A stretch of DNA of 64,000 nt, taken from contig NZ_CP119520.1 of assembly GCF_029223865.1 (NCBI RefSeq), positions 5,084,001 through 5,148,000 of the forward strand. Direction: 5' to 3'. Origin of the DNA: Telluria mixta. Its GTDB lineage: Bacteria > Pseudomonadota > Gammaproteobacteria > Burkholderiales > Burkholderiaceae_D. Made by a program: the position numbers and the translations under genes. The notes beneath the pieces are model-generated. The model was not told where the DNA came from, did not search any database, and saw nothing but the letters and a program-made list of their open reading frames with translations. Positions 41,802 through 49,450 of this stretch are shown here, one piece after another (position 1 is the stretch's first letter; every line of letters begins with the position of its first letter).

Positions 41802-44327
41802 ATGACGCTTCTTCCCCGTTCCCTCACCATCGTTGCCTTCGGCGTCGCCCTGCTGTGCGGCGCCGCCCATGCCGCCGACGTCCGCGAGCGCCTGTCGTTC
41901 GACGCCGGCTGGCGCTTCGCGAAGGGCGATCCGGGCGGCAGCACCGCGCCGGACGCGACCGCCCAGCCGGGCTTCGACGACGCCGCGTGGCGCAAGCTCG
42001 ACCTGCCGCACGACTGGGGCGTCGAAGGCCCGTTCAAGCAGGAATACCCGGGCGAGACGGGCAAGCTGCCATGGTGGGGCGTGGGCTGGTACCGCAAGCA
42101 CTTCACCTTGCCGGCGGGCGATGCCGGCCGCCGCGTCTACCTGGACATCGACGGCGCCATGTCGCACGCGAAGGTCTGGGTCAACGGGCAGTACGTGGGC
42201 GGCTGGCCGTACGGCTACGCGTCGTGGCGCGTGGACCTGACGCCGTTTGCGAAACCGGGCAGCGACAACGTCGTGGCGATCCGCCTCGACAACCCGGAGA
42301 AATCGTCGCGCTGGTATCCCGGCGGCGGCATCTACCGCCACGTGTGGCTCGTCAAGACGGCGCCGGTGCACGTGGCCCAGTACGGCACGTTCGTGACGAC
42401 GCCGCAGGTGTCGAAGGCCCAGGCGACGGTGTCGGTACAGACGACGGTGGAAAGCAACGGCCGCGCGGCGCAGGTGCAGGTCGCGACCGAGATCTACACG
42501 CTCGACGCGGCCGGCAAGCGCGGCGCGGCGCCGGTCGCGCGCCAGGCGGCGACCAAGGTCACCAAGGTCGAGAGCGACCGCCAGGCCCAGCTCACGCAGA
42601 CCCTGACGGTGCCGCAGCCGAAGCTGTGGAGCATCGCGAGCCCGCAGCGCTACGTGGCCGTCACGACCGTCACGGAAAACGGCCAGGTGACGGACGTCGT
42701 CGAGACGCCGTTCGGCATCCGCTCCGCCGTATTCGACGCGAAGAACGGCTTCCTGCTGAATGGCCAGCGCGTGCCGCTGAACGGCGTGTGCATGCACCAC
42801 GACCTGGGTGCGCTGGGCAGTGCGATCAACGAGCGCGCACTGGAGCGCCAGCTGCAACTGCTGCGCGAGATGGGCACGAACGCGATCCGCACGAGCCACA
42901 ATCCGCCGGCGCCGGAGCTGCTGCACCTCGCGGACCGCATGGGCTTCGTCGTGCTGGACGAGGCGTTCGACATGTGGCACGAGAAGAAGACGCCGAACGA
43001 CTATCACACGTCGTTCGACGAATGGCACGAGAAGGACCTGCGCGCGCAGATCCGGCGCGACCGCAACCACCCGAGCGTGATCGCCTGGAGCACCGGCAAC
43101 GAGATCCCGGAACAGGGCAAGCCGGAAGGCTGGAAACTGGCCGCGCACCTGGCCGAGATCGCGCGCGGGGAAGACCGCACGCGTCCCGTCACGTCGGCGT
43201 ACAACCACACCGACTCCGGCTACAACGGCTTCCAGAACGTGGTCGATATCTTCGGCTACAACTACAAGCCGGGCGAATACGGCAAGATGCACGCGTCCGC
43301 GCCTTACCTGCCGATCTACGGCAGCGAGACCGCGTCGACGATCAGCTCGCGCGGCGAATACTTCTTCCCGGTCAGCGACGACAAATCGAAGGGCGCCGCG
43401 AACTTCCAGGTGAGCAGCTACGACCTGACGGCACCGCCGTGGGCGACGTCGCCCGACGTCGAATTCAAGGGCCAGGACGACAACCCGTTCGTCGCGGGCG
43501 AATTCGTGTGGACCGGCTTCGACTACCTCGGCGAGCCGACGCCGTACAACGACGACACGACGAACCTGCTGAACTTTACCGACCCCGCCCAGCAGGCGCG
43601 CGCCGCGCAGGAACTGGCCACGCTGAAGAAGATCGCGATGCCGTCGCGCAGCTCGTACTTCGGCATCATCGACCTGGCCGGCTTCAAGAAAGACCGCTTC
43701 TACCTGTACCAGGCCCGCTGGCGCCCGGAACTGCCGATGGCGCACCTGCTGCCGCACTGGAACTGGCCGGAGCGCGTGGGCCAGGTGACGCCGGTGCACC
43801 TGTACACGTCGGGCGACGAGGCGGAGCTGTTCCTGAACGGCAAATCGCTCGGCCGCAAGAAGCGCGGCCCGCGCGACTACCGCCTGCGCTGGGACGACGT
43901 CACGTACCAGCCCGGGACGTTGAAGGCCGTCGTCTACAGGAAGGGCAAGCGCTGGGCCGAGGATACCGTCGCGACGACGGGCAAACCCGCGAAGCTGCTC
44001 GTGTCGGCCGACCGTGCGCAGGTCCGCGCGGACGGCAAGGACCTGTCGTTCGTGACGGTCACGATCGCGGACAAGGACGGCCGCCCCGTGCCGCGCACGC
44101 ATGACCGCATCACGTTCAAGCTGTCCGGGCCGGGCGAGATCGTCGCAACGGACAATGGCGACGCGACCGACCTGGAAGCGTTCCAGTCGCCCCAGCGCAA
44201 GGCGTACAACGGCCTGGCCCTGGCCATCGTGAAGACGAAGGCGGGCGAAGCCGGCAAGCTGACCCTGACGGCCAGCGCCGACGGCCTCGAAGGGGCGCAG
44301 GTGACGCTGGACAGCCAGGCGCAGTAA
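41802..44327 (+). CDS. Secreted glycoside hydrolase family 2 (beta-galactosidase-like)
   Basis: An 841-residue exported enzyme with a signal peptide (MTLLPRSLTIVAFGVALLCGAAHAAD). The GH2 architecture is complete: sugar-binding jelly roll (about 45-190; LDLPHDWGVEGPF, WVNGQYVGG), Ig-like domain (200-300), TIM barrel (305-600) with acid/base Glu in WSTGNEIPE and nucleophile Glu in GEFVWTGFDYLG, then C-terminal beta domains. It removes terminal beta-linked sugars in the periplasm or outside; galactose is the commonest substrate but beta-glucuronide or mannoside cannot be excluded. It has no transporter or regulator neighbour. Confidence 0.88.
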   Translation: MTLLPRSLTIVAFGVALLCGAAHAADVRERLSFDAGWRFAKGDPGGSTAPDATAQPGFDDAAWRKLDLPHDWGVEGPFKQEYPGETGKLPWWGVGWYRKHFTLPAGDAGRRVYLDIDGAMSHAKVWVNGQYVGGWPYGYASWRVDLTPFAKPGSDNVVAIRLDNPEKSSRWYPGGGIYRHVWLVKTAPVHVAQYGTFVTTPQVSKAQATVSVQTTVESNGRAAQVQVATEIYTLDAAGKRGAAPVARQAATKVTKVESDRQAQLTQTLTVPQPKLWSIASPQRYVAVTTVTENGQVTDVVETPFGIRSAVFDAKNGFLLNGQRVPLNGVCMHHDLGALGSAINERALERQLQLLREMGTNAIRTSHNPPAPELLHLADRMGFVVLDEAFDMWHEKKTPNDYHTSFDEWHEKDLRAQIRRDRNHPSVIAWSTGNEIPEQGKPEGWKLAAHLAEIARGEDRTRPVTSAYNHTDSGYNGFQNVVDIFGYNYKPGEYGKMHASAPYLPIYGSETASTISSRGEYFFPVSDDKSKGAANFQVSSYDLTAPPWATSPDVEFKGQDDNPFVAGEFVWTGFDYLGEPTPYNDDTTNLLNFTDPAQQARAAQELATLKKIAMPSRSSYFGIIDLAGFKKDRFYLYQARWRPELPMAHLLPHWNWPERVGQVTPVHLYTSGDEAELFLNGKSLGRKKRGPRDYRLRWDDVTYQPGTLKAVVYRKGKRWAEDTVATTGKPAKLLVSADRAQVRADGKDLSFVTVTIADKDGRPVPRTHDRITFKLSGPGEIVATDNGDATDLEAFQSPQRKAYNGLALAIVKTKAGEAGKLTLTASADGLEGAQVTLDSQAQ

Positions 44328-44358
44328 GGGCAACTGTTGTAATCAGGCGATAGCAACC

Positions 44359-44382
44359 GAAACTCTTGCATGCAAGAGTTTC
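44359..44382. promoter_or_regulatory. 24-bp perfect palindrome between the GH2 and kinase genes
   Basis: Bases 44359-44382 are a perfect palindrome; each half is GAAACTCTTGCA or its complement. It begins 31 bases after the GH2 stop and lies 69 bases before the kinase ATG. It could be a dimeric regulator operator or a terminator hairpin without T-run. Confidence 0.4.
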
Positions 44383-44397
44383 AAGAAAGCCCCCACA

Positions 44398-44442
44398 CTC
44401 GGCGTTTCCTCCGGATAATAGAATCTCCGTAGATACGCCGAG
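44398..44442 (+). other. Inverted repeat just before the histidine kinase start
   Basis: CTCGGCGT (44398-44405) and ACGCCGAG (44435-44442) can form an 8-bp stem with a 29-base loop, ending eight bases before the ATG. The 3' arm covers the only GAG-like ribosome site, so pairing could limit translation. A GATAAT hexamer inside the loop could instead be a -10 element. Confidence 0.3.
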
Positions 44443-44450
44443 CCATCGCC

Positions 44451-45743
44451 ATGGAATTTGAAGTCTTTGAATCGCTGTCGTCGAGCCCAGCGCCGGTCGA
44501 GGCCACGTCGCCGCTCGTCCGGCTGCAATACCTGATCGACAACACGCCGGCGATCATCTACGCCACCGTGCCCAGCGGCGACTTCAAGATGACGTTCGTG
44601 AGCAACAACGCGTACAACGTCCTCGGCTACCGGCCGGAAGAGATGCTGGCCGACCCGAACTTCTGGTTCGACCATCTCCACCCGGACGACGCCCCGGCGA
44701 TCTTTTCCAGCCTGGCCCAGTTGTTCGTGGAAGGCGAACGCACGTACGAATACCGGTTCCGCACGGCCAGCGGCGAGTACGTGTGGATGCACGACCGCCT
44801 GCGCCTGATCCGCGACGAGCACGGCACGCCGGTGGAGGTCATCGGCTCGCTGACCGACATCACCGCGCGCAAGGGCATGGAGCAGGAACAGCAGCAACTG
44901 ATCGCGCGCCTGAGCGAGGCGCACGAGCAGCTGCTGCAGTCGGAAAAGATGGCGTCGATCGGCCAGCTCGCGGCGGGCGTCGCGCACGAGATCAACAACC
45001 CCATCGGCTTCGTCAATTCCAATATGGGCACGTTGCGCCACTACGTGGACACCCTGCTGAACGTGGTGGACGCGTACGGCGAGGCCGTGCACAAGGCGGC
45101 GCCCGGCTCGGCGCTGGAAGCGCAGATCGATGCCATCAACCGCCAGGCCGACCTCGGCTACCTGAAGGACGACATCGCCGACCTCGTGAGCGAGTCGATG
45201 GATGGCCTGAAGCGCGTGAAGGACATCGTCCAGGCGTTGAAGGATTTCTCGCACGTCGGCCAGAACGACTGGCAGTACGCGGACGTGCACTCGGGCCTCG
45301 ACACGACGCTCAACATCGTCGCCAACGAGATCAAGTACAAGGCGACGGTCGAGAAACACTACGGCAAGCTCCCGGAAATCAAGTGCCTGGCCTCGCAGCT
45401 GAACCAGGTGTTCATGAACCTGCTCGTCAACGCCGCCCAGGCCATCAAGAGCAAGGGCGTGATCACGATCGCCACCGGGTCGAACGACGGCTGGGTGTGG
45501 GTGAAGATCAGCGACAACGGCTGCGGTATCCCGCAGGAGAACCTGAAACGCATCTTCGAACCGTTCTTCACCACCAAGCCGGTCGGCAGCGGGACGGGCC
45601 TCGGCCTGTCGCTGTCGTACAGCATCGTCAACAAGCATGGCGGGCGGATCGACGTGGCGTCGAAGCCGAACGTCGGTACCGTCTTCACGATCAAGCTGCC
45701 GGTGATGCCGCCGTCGTCGGTGACGGAAGCCCCGACGGCCTGA
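44451..45743 (+). CDS. PAS-domain sensor histidine kinase
   Basis: A 430-residue soluble kinase: PAS (about 22-145; FVSNNAYNVLGYRPEEML, FDHLHPDD, with the PAC end EVIGSLTDITARK), a coiled coil, the phospho-His helix (LAAGVAHEINNPIGF near 180) and the ATPase domain (290-425; N box MNLLVNAAQAI, ISDNGCGIP, GTGLGLSLSYSIV). There are no membrane segments, so it senses an internal signal or binds a partner. No response regulator is adjacent, making it an orphan kinase whose target could be among the receivers in the signalling island. Confidence 0.9.
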   Translation: MEFEVFESLSSSPAPVEATSPLVRLQYLIDNTPAIIYATVPSGDFKMTFVSNNAYNVLGYRPEEMLADPNFWFDHLHPDDAPAIFSSLAQLFVEGERTYEYRFRTASGEYVWMHDRLRLIRDEHGTPVEVIGSLTDITARKGMEQEQQQLIARLSEAHEQLLQSEKMASIGQLAAGVAHEINNPIGFVNSNMGTLRHYVDTLLNVVDAYGEAVHKAAPGSALEAQIDAINRQADLGYLKDDIADLVSESMDGLKRVKDIVQALKDFSHVGQNDWQYADVHSGLDTTLNIVANEIKYKATVEKHYGKLPEIKCLASQLNQVFMNLLVNAAQAIKSKGVITIATGSNDGWVWVKISDNGCGIPQENLKRIFEPFFTTKPVGSGTGLGLSLSYSIVNKHGGRIDVASKPNVGTVFTIKLPVMPPSSVTEAPTA

Positions 45744-45746
45744 CGC

Positions 45747-46232
45747 TCACTCCTCGTGCAGGCTGATCGCCTGCTTCTCCTTCTCCGGCTTGTCCAGCCA
45801 GCGCCGGTGCAGCGCGCGCTCGATCGGCTTGCCGCACACGAACAGGACGAACACGAGGACGAGGGCGATCGCGGCGATCTGCCAGGATCCCATGCCGCAC
45901 AGGATGCCAAGGATGGCCGTGATCCAGATCGACGCGGCCGTCGTCAGGCCGCGCACGCGGTCACTGCCGTTTTCCCGGATGATCACGCCCGAGCCGAGGA
46001 AGCCGATGCCCGTCACCAGGCCCTGGATCACGCGGCTGACGGCGGATGGGTCGGCCTGGCCGTCGCCGGTCAGGAAGTTGGCGCCGGCCAGGGTCAGCAC
46101 GCAGGCGCCCAGGCAGACGAGCCCCAGCGTGCGGATGCCCGTGGGCTTGCCGTGCAGGTTGCGGTCCAGGCCGATCAGGCCGCCGACCAGGACCGAGACC
46201 GTCAGGCGCAGCAGGATTTCGAGGTAGTCCAT
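45747..46232 (-). CDS. MgtC/SapB-family membrane protein
   Basis: A 161-residue protein with four to five membrane helices and the MgtC/SapB signature: RLTVSVLVGGLIGLDRNLHGKPTGIRT (in part), GIGFLGSGVIIR and GLTTAASIWI. The cytoplasmic C-terminal ACT-like domain of true MgtC is missing, so it is the short SapB/YhiD-type form, possibly affecting Mg2+ homeostasis or ATPase activity. Its end lies four bases from the convergent kinase gene; its start is divergent from the pilin operon. Confidence 0.88.
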   Translation of the reverse strand: MDYLEILLRLTVSVLVGGLIGLDRNLHGKPTGIRTLGLVCLGACVLTLAGANFLTGDGQADPSAVSRVIQGLVTGIGFLGSGVIIRENGSDRVRGLTTAASIWITAILGILCGMGSWQIAAIALVLVFVLFVCGKPIERALHRRWLDKPEKEKQAISLHEE

Positions 46233-46335
46233 GCGTCGGTTTGTTGTCGAGGGGATACTATTGTACGGCGTGCGCGCGAAAGTCTTGTTGAATCAAGTGT
46301 CGTGCATATGCCACGGAGTGACACATTCTGATAGA

Positions 46336-46351
46336 ATTTCCATGTGGAAAT
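46336..46351. promoter_or_regulatory. Palindrome in the mgtC-like/pilE divergent region
   Basis: ATTTCCATGTGGAAAT is an inverted repeat with 7-base arms and a TG centre, 37 bases before the pilE start. It overlaps a TAGAAT hexamer (46332-46337) that could be the -10 element of the pilin operon, so a repressor bound here would block it. Confidence 0.35.
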
Positions 46352-46387
46352 ATGTAATGTTGGCCCACGCACCCCATGAGGTCCACC

Positions 46388-46798
46388 ATGTCTTACCGAA
46401 TTCCGTTCATTCCTTCGCGTCGCAGCGGCTTCACCCTGATCGAACTCCTGATCGTGGTGGCGATCGTCGGCATCCTGGCGTCCATCGCGCTGCCCGCCTA
46501 CGGCAAATATCTCGTGCGCGGCAACCGCGCGGCGGCGCAGGCGTATCTGCTCAACCTGGCGCAGGCGCAGGCGCAGTACTTCGCCGATGCCCACGAGTAC
46601 GGGGGCACGCCGACCGCACTCAACCTGCCCGTGCCGGCCGAGGTCGCGAGTTACTATACGATCACCATCGACGCCGCCGGCGGTCCGCCGCCGTCGTTCA
46701 CGATCACGGCCACGCCGGTGCTCGGGACGCGCCAGGCCGGCGACGGCAACCTCACCATCGACAACAGCGGCGCCCGGACGCCGACCAACCTATGGTAA
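46388..46798 (+). CDS. pilE: Type IV pilin, PilE-like minor pilin
   Basis: A 136-residue prepilin: a short basic leader ending SG, then FTLIELLIVVAIVGILASIALPAYGKYLV with the Glu5 needed for assembly; prepilin peptidase PilD would cut before Phe. The globular domain is small and lacks the C-terminal Cys pair usual in major pilins. GAGG six bases before ATG 46388 supports this start over the ATG four codons upstream. It heads the minor pilin operon pilE-fimT-pilV-pilW-pilX-pilY1. Confidence 0.88.
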   Translation: MSYRIPFIPSRRSGFTLIELLIVVAIVGILASIALPAYGKYLVRGNRAAAQAYLLNLAQAQAQYFADAHEYGGTPTALNLPVPAEVASYYTITIDAAGGPPPSFTITATPVLGTRQAGDGNLTIDNSGARTPTNLW

Positions 46799-47247
46799 AG
46801 CGTGCGCGCGGCTTCACGCTGATCGAACTGCTGACGGTCGTGGCCATCACCGCGATCCTGTCGGCCATGGCTGCGCCGTCCTTCAAGGGGCTCGTGGCCG
46901 GCCAGCGTGCGCGCGCCACCAGCACCGACCTGTACGCTGCCCTCGTGCTCGCGCGCAGCGAAGCGATCAAGCGCGCTACCCAGGTCACCCTGCAGCCGGC
47001 CGCCGACACGTGGCAGGCCGGCTGGCGCATCCCGAATCCGTCCGACACCGGGCACCCGGTCGCGAACCACGGCGCCGTGCAGGGTGCGACGATCACCGGC
47101 CCGACCGCCGTCGTGTACCTGCCCAACGGCCGCGTCGCGAGCGATACGCCGCCGTCGTTCGACATCGCCGTCGACGGCGCTGCGAGCCACCGCTGCGTGC
47201 AGGTGGACCTGAGCGGGCGCCCGCGCCTGCAGGCGTCGGGGTGCTGA
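46792..47247 (+). CDS. fimT: FimT/GspH-type minor pseudopilin
   Basis: A 151-residue prepilin-like protein with leader MVKRARG and helix FTLIELLTVVAITAILSAMAAPSF, followed by the GspH/FimT domain (LVLARSEAIKRATQVTL, YLPNGRV). FimT is a minor pilin and in some bacteria binds DNA for natural transformation; basic residues here are compatible but not diagnostic. Its start overlaps the pilE stop by seven bases. Confidence 0.88.
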   Translation: MVKRARGFTLIELLTVVAITAILSAMAAPSFKGLVAGQRARATSTDLYAALVLARSEAIKRATQVTLQPAADTWQAGWRIPNPSDTGHPVANHGAVQGATITGPTAVVYLPNGRVASDTPPSFDIAVDGAASHRCVQVDLSGRPRLQASGC

Positions 47248-47829
47248 ATGCGCACCGTGCCGCCACTTCCCAGCGCGGGCCTGAGCCTTGTCGAAGTGCT
47301 CGTGACCGTCGTCGTGCTCGCGTTCGGCCTGCTGGGGATCGCCGCGCTGCAGGCCAAGGTGCAGGTGGGATCGATCGAGGCCTACCAGCGCGCGCAGGCC
47401 GTCGTGCTGGTGGATGACATGCGCGCCCGCATCCTCGGCAACCCGGCCCATGCGGCCGACTACGTGACGGAAACCCCGCTCGGCAAGAGCGATACCCAGC
47501 CGGCCGACTGCACCACCGTGGCCGTCGGCACCGCGCGCGACCAGTGCGAATGGAGCCAGGAACTGAAAGGCGCCGCCGAGCAGTCGGGCGCCGGCACGGC
47601 AACCGGCGCGATGATCGATGCGCGCGGCTGCGTCGAGCAGCTGCAGGCGCCCGACCCGGCGGCCGGCGTGTGCAAGCCCGGCATCTATCGCGTGAGCGTC
47701 GCGTGGCAGGGGCTGCATCCGACCAGGGCGCCGGGGCTCGCGTGCGGCGCCAACCAGTACGGTGCGGACGACGCCAACCGGCGCGCGATCGCCGTGCAGC
47801 TGGCGATCGGCCTGCCTTCGTGCATTTAG
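47248..47829 (+). CDS. pilV: PilV-type minor pilin
   Basis: A 193-residue protein with leader ending SAG and helix LSLVEVLVTVVVLAFGLLGIAALQ, the PilV hallmark, then VEAYQRAQAVVLVDDMRARIL-like sequence. PilV primes pilus assembly as part of the tip complex with PilW, PilX and PilY1. Six Cys in the globular part (for example ADCTTVA, DQCEWSQ, RGCVEQ, GVCKPG) suggest disulfides. ATG follows directly after the fimT stop. Confidence 0.88.
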   Translation: MRTVPPLPSAGLSLVEVLVTVVVLAFGLLGIAALQAKVQVGSIEAYQRAQAVVLVDDMRARILGNPAHAADYVTETPLGKSDTQPADCTTVAVGTARDQCEWSQELKGAAEQSGAGTATGAMIDARGCVEQLQAPDPAAGVCKPGIYRVSVAWQGLHPTRAPGLACGANQYGADDANRRAIAVQLAIGLPSCI

Positions 47830-47837
47830 GAGACGCG

Positions 47838-48884
47838 ATGGTTGTCCTGTCCAAGCGCCGGTCCGCCGGCTTTTCGATGCCCGAGCTGCTCGTGTCCGTG
47901 ACGATGGGCCTGTTGATCGTCGTCGGCATGGTCACGCTGTTCTTCCACAACAGCCGCGCCCAGGCCGAGGTCGAGCGCGCCAACCGTCAGATCGAGAGCG
48001 GCCGCTATGCCGTCGACCTGCTCGCAAACGATTTGCGCAACGCCGGCTTCTACGGCGAATTCGACCCGACCCTGCTGCCTGACCCGGCGGCCGTCCCCGA
48101 CCCGTGCGCTGCCACGCTGGCCGCGCTGAAGGCCATGCTGCCGCTGCACGTGCAAGGGTTCAGCCCTGCCGATACGCTGCCGTCCTGCGTGTCCGACGTG
48201 CGCGCCGGCACGGCCCTCATCGTCGTGCGCCACACGCGCGCCTGCGTCAGCGGGGATCCGAACTGCAGCGCCAACGATCCGGCCGGCCCGCTGTTCCAGG
48301 CGTCGCTGTGCAGCGATGCGGGCGAGCTGGGTTCGGCCGACCCGGCCGACTGGTATGCGCTCGACATCGACCCGGCCCAGCTGCTGCGCACCCGGCGCGA
48401 CTGTACGACGGCGGCCGTCACGCGCCGCTACCAGACGCACATCTATTTCGTCGCCAACAACGACGAGCCGGGCGACGGCATCCCGACCCTGAAGCGCGCC
48501 GAACTGCGCTATGTCGACAACCAGCTGAAGTTCAAGACCGTGCCGCTGGCGGAGGGCGTCGAGAACCTGCAGCTCGAATACGGCATCGACACGAGCGGCA
48601 ATGGGAGTGTCGGCGTCACGACGAGCTCGCCCGCCGGCGCCAACGGGTGCACCTTGCCGGCGTGCGCGGTCTCGAACTGGCGCAACGTGGTCGCCGTGCG
48701 CCTGCACGTGCTGGCGCGCAGCCCGAGCACGACGCCCGGCTGGACCGACTCGAAAACCTACAACCTCGGCACGGCCGCCGACGGCACCGCACGCACGGCC
48801 GGGCCGTTCAACGACGGCTACAAGCGCCACGTGTTCCAGACGTTCGTGACCCTGGCCAATCCAGTGGGAAGGAAACAGCCATGA
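47838..48884 (+). CDS. pilW: PilW-type minor pilin
   Basis: A 348-residue protein with leader ending AG and helix FSMPELLVSVTMGLLIVVGMVTLFF, then NRQIESGRYAVDLLANDLRNAGFYG, the PilW signature. The large globular region contains ten or so Cys, likely disulfide-bonded, and would form the platform between pilin shaft and PilY1. AGGAG is seven bases before the ATG. It overlaps pilX by four bases (ATGA). Confidence 0.9.
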   Translation: MVVLSKRRSAGFSMPELLVSVTMGLLIVVGMVTLFFHNSRAQAEVERANRQIESGRYAVDLLANDLRNAGFYGEFDPTLLPDPAAVPDPCAATLAALKAMLPLHVQGFSPADTLPSCVSDVRAGTALIVVRHTRACVSGDPNCSANDPAGPLFQASLCSDAGELGSADPADWYALDIDPAQLLRTRRDCTTAAVTRRYQTHIYFVANNDEPGDGIPTLKRAELRYVDNQLKFKTVPLAEGVENLQLEYGIDTSGNGSVGVTTSSPAGANGCTLPACAVSNWRNVVAVRLHVLARSPSTTPGWTDSKTYNLGTAADGTARTAGPFNDGYKRHVFQTFVTLANPVGRKQP

Positions 48885-49450
48885 GGACGCCGCGCCGCGA
48901 GCGGGGCATCACCCTGGTGACCGCCCTGATCATGCTCCTGCTGCTCACGATGCTGGCGCTGGCCAGCGTCAACCTGGGCAATTCGAACCTGCAGGTGGTC
49001 GGCAACATGCAGCGCCGCGACCAGGCCCTCGCCGCCGCGCACGCCGTGCTGGAAGAGACGATCAGTTCGCCCACGTTCACCCAGACGCCGAACAGCGCGC
49101 TGTCGAACACGTGCGGCGCGCCGAACCAGCGCTGCGTCGATACCGACGGCGACGGCAGGACCGACATCAAGGTCACCCTCAGCCCGCCGCCCAGCTGCGT
49201 GAAGGTCCAGCCGATCAAGAATTCCGACCTCAACCTGAACGACGACGAAGACATCGGCTGCGCGGTCGGCGCCTCCCAGATGCATGGCGTGGCCGGTGCC
49301 AACGACGGCAATTCCGACTGCGACAACAGCGTCTGGGACCTGAGCGCGGTCGCCACCGACGACGCGACGCAGGCCTCCGTCAAGGTCGTCCAGGGCGTCG
49401 GCGTGCGCATCTCGCGCGACGACGTCGCCACCAACTGTCCGCAACCGTGA
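48881..49450 (+). CDS. pilX: PilX-type minor pilin
   Basis: A 189-residue protein: basic leader ending ERG, helix ITLVTALIMLLLLTMLALASVNLGN, then NMQRRDQALAAAHAVLEE, the PilX N-terminal signature. It has an acidic, Cys-containing globular half with an Asp-rich stretch (VDTDGDGRTD) resembling a calcium-binding loop. It belongs to the pilus tip priming complex and is overlapped by the pilY1 start. Confidence 0.88.
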   Translation: MRTPRRERGITLVTALIMLLLLTMLALASVNLGNSNLQVVGNMQRRDQALAAAHAVLEETISSPTFTQTPNSALSNTCGAPNQRCVDTDGDGRTDIKVTLSPPPSCVKVQPIKNSDLNLNDDEDIGCAVGASQMHGVAGANDGNSDCDNSVWDLSAVATDDATQASVKVVQGVGVRISRDDVATNCPQP

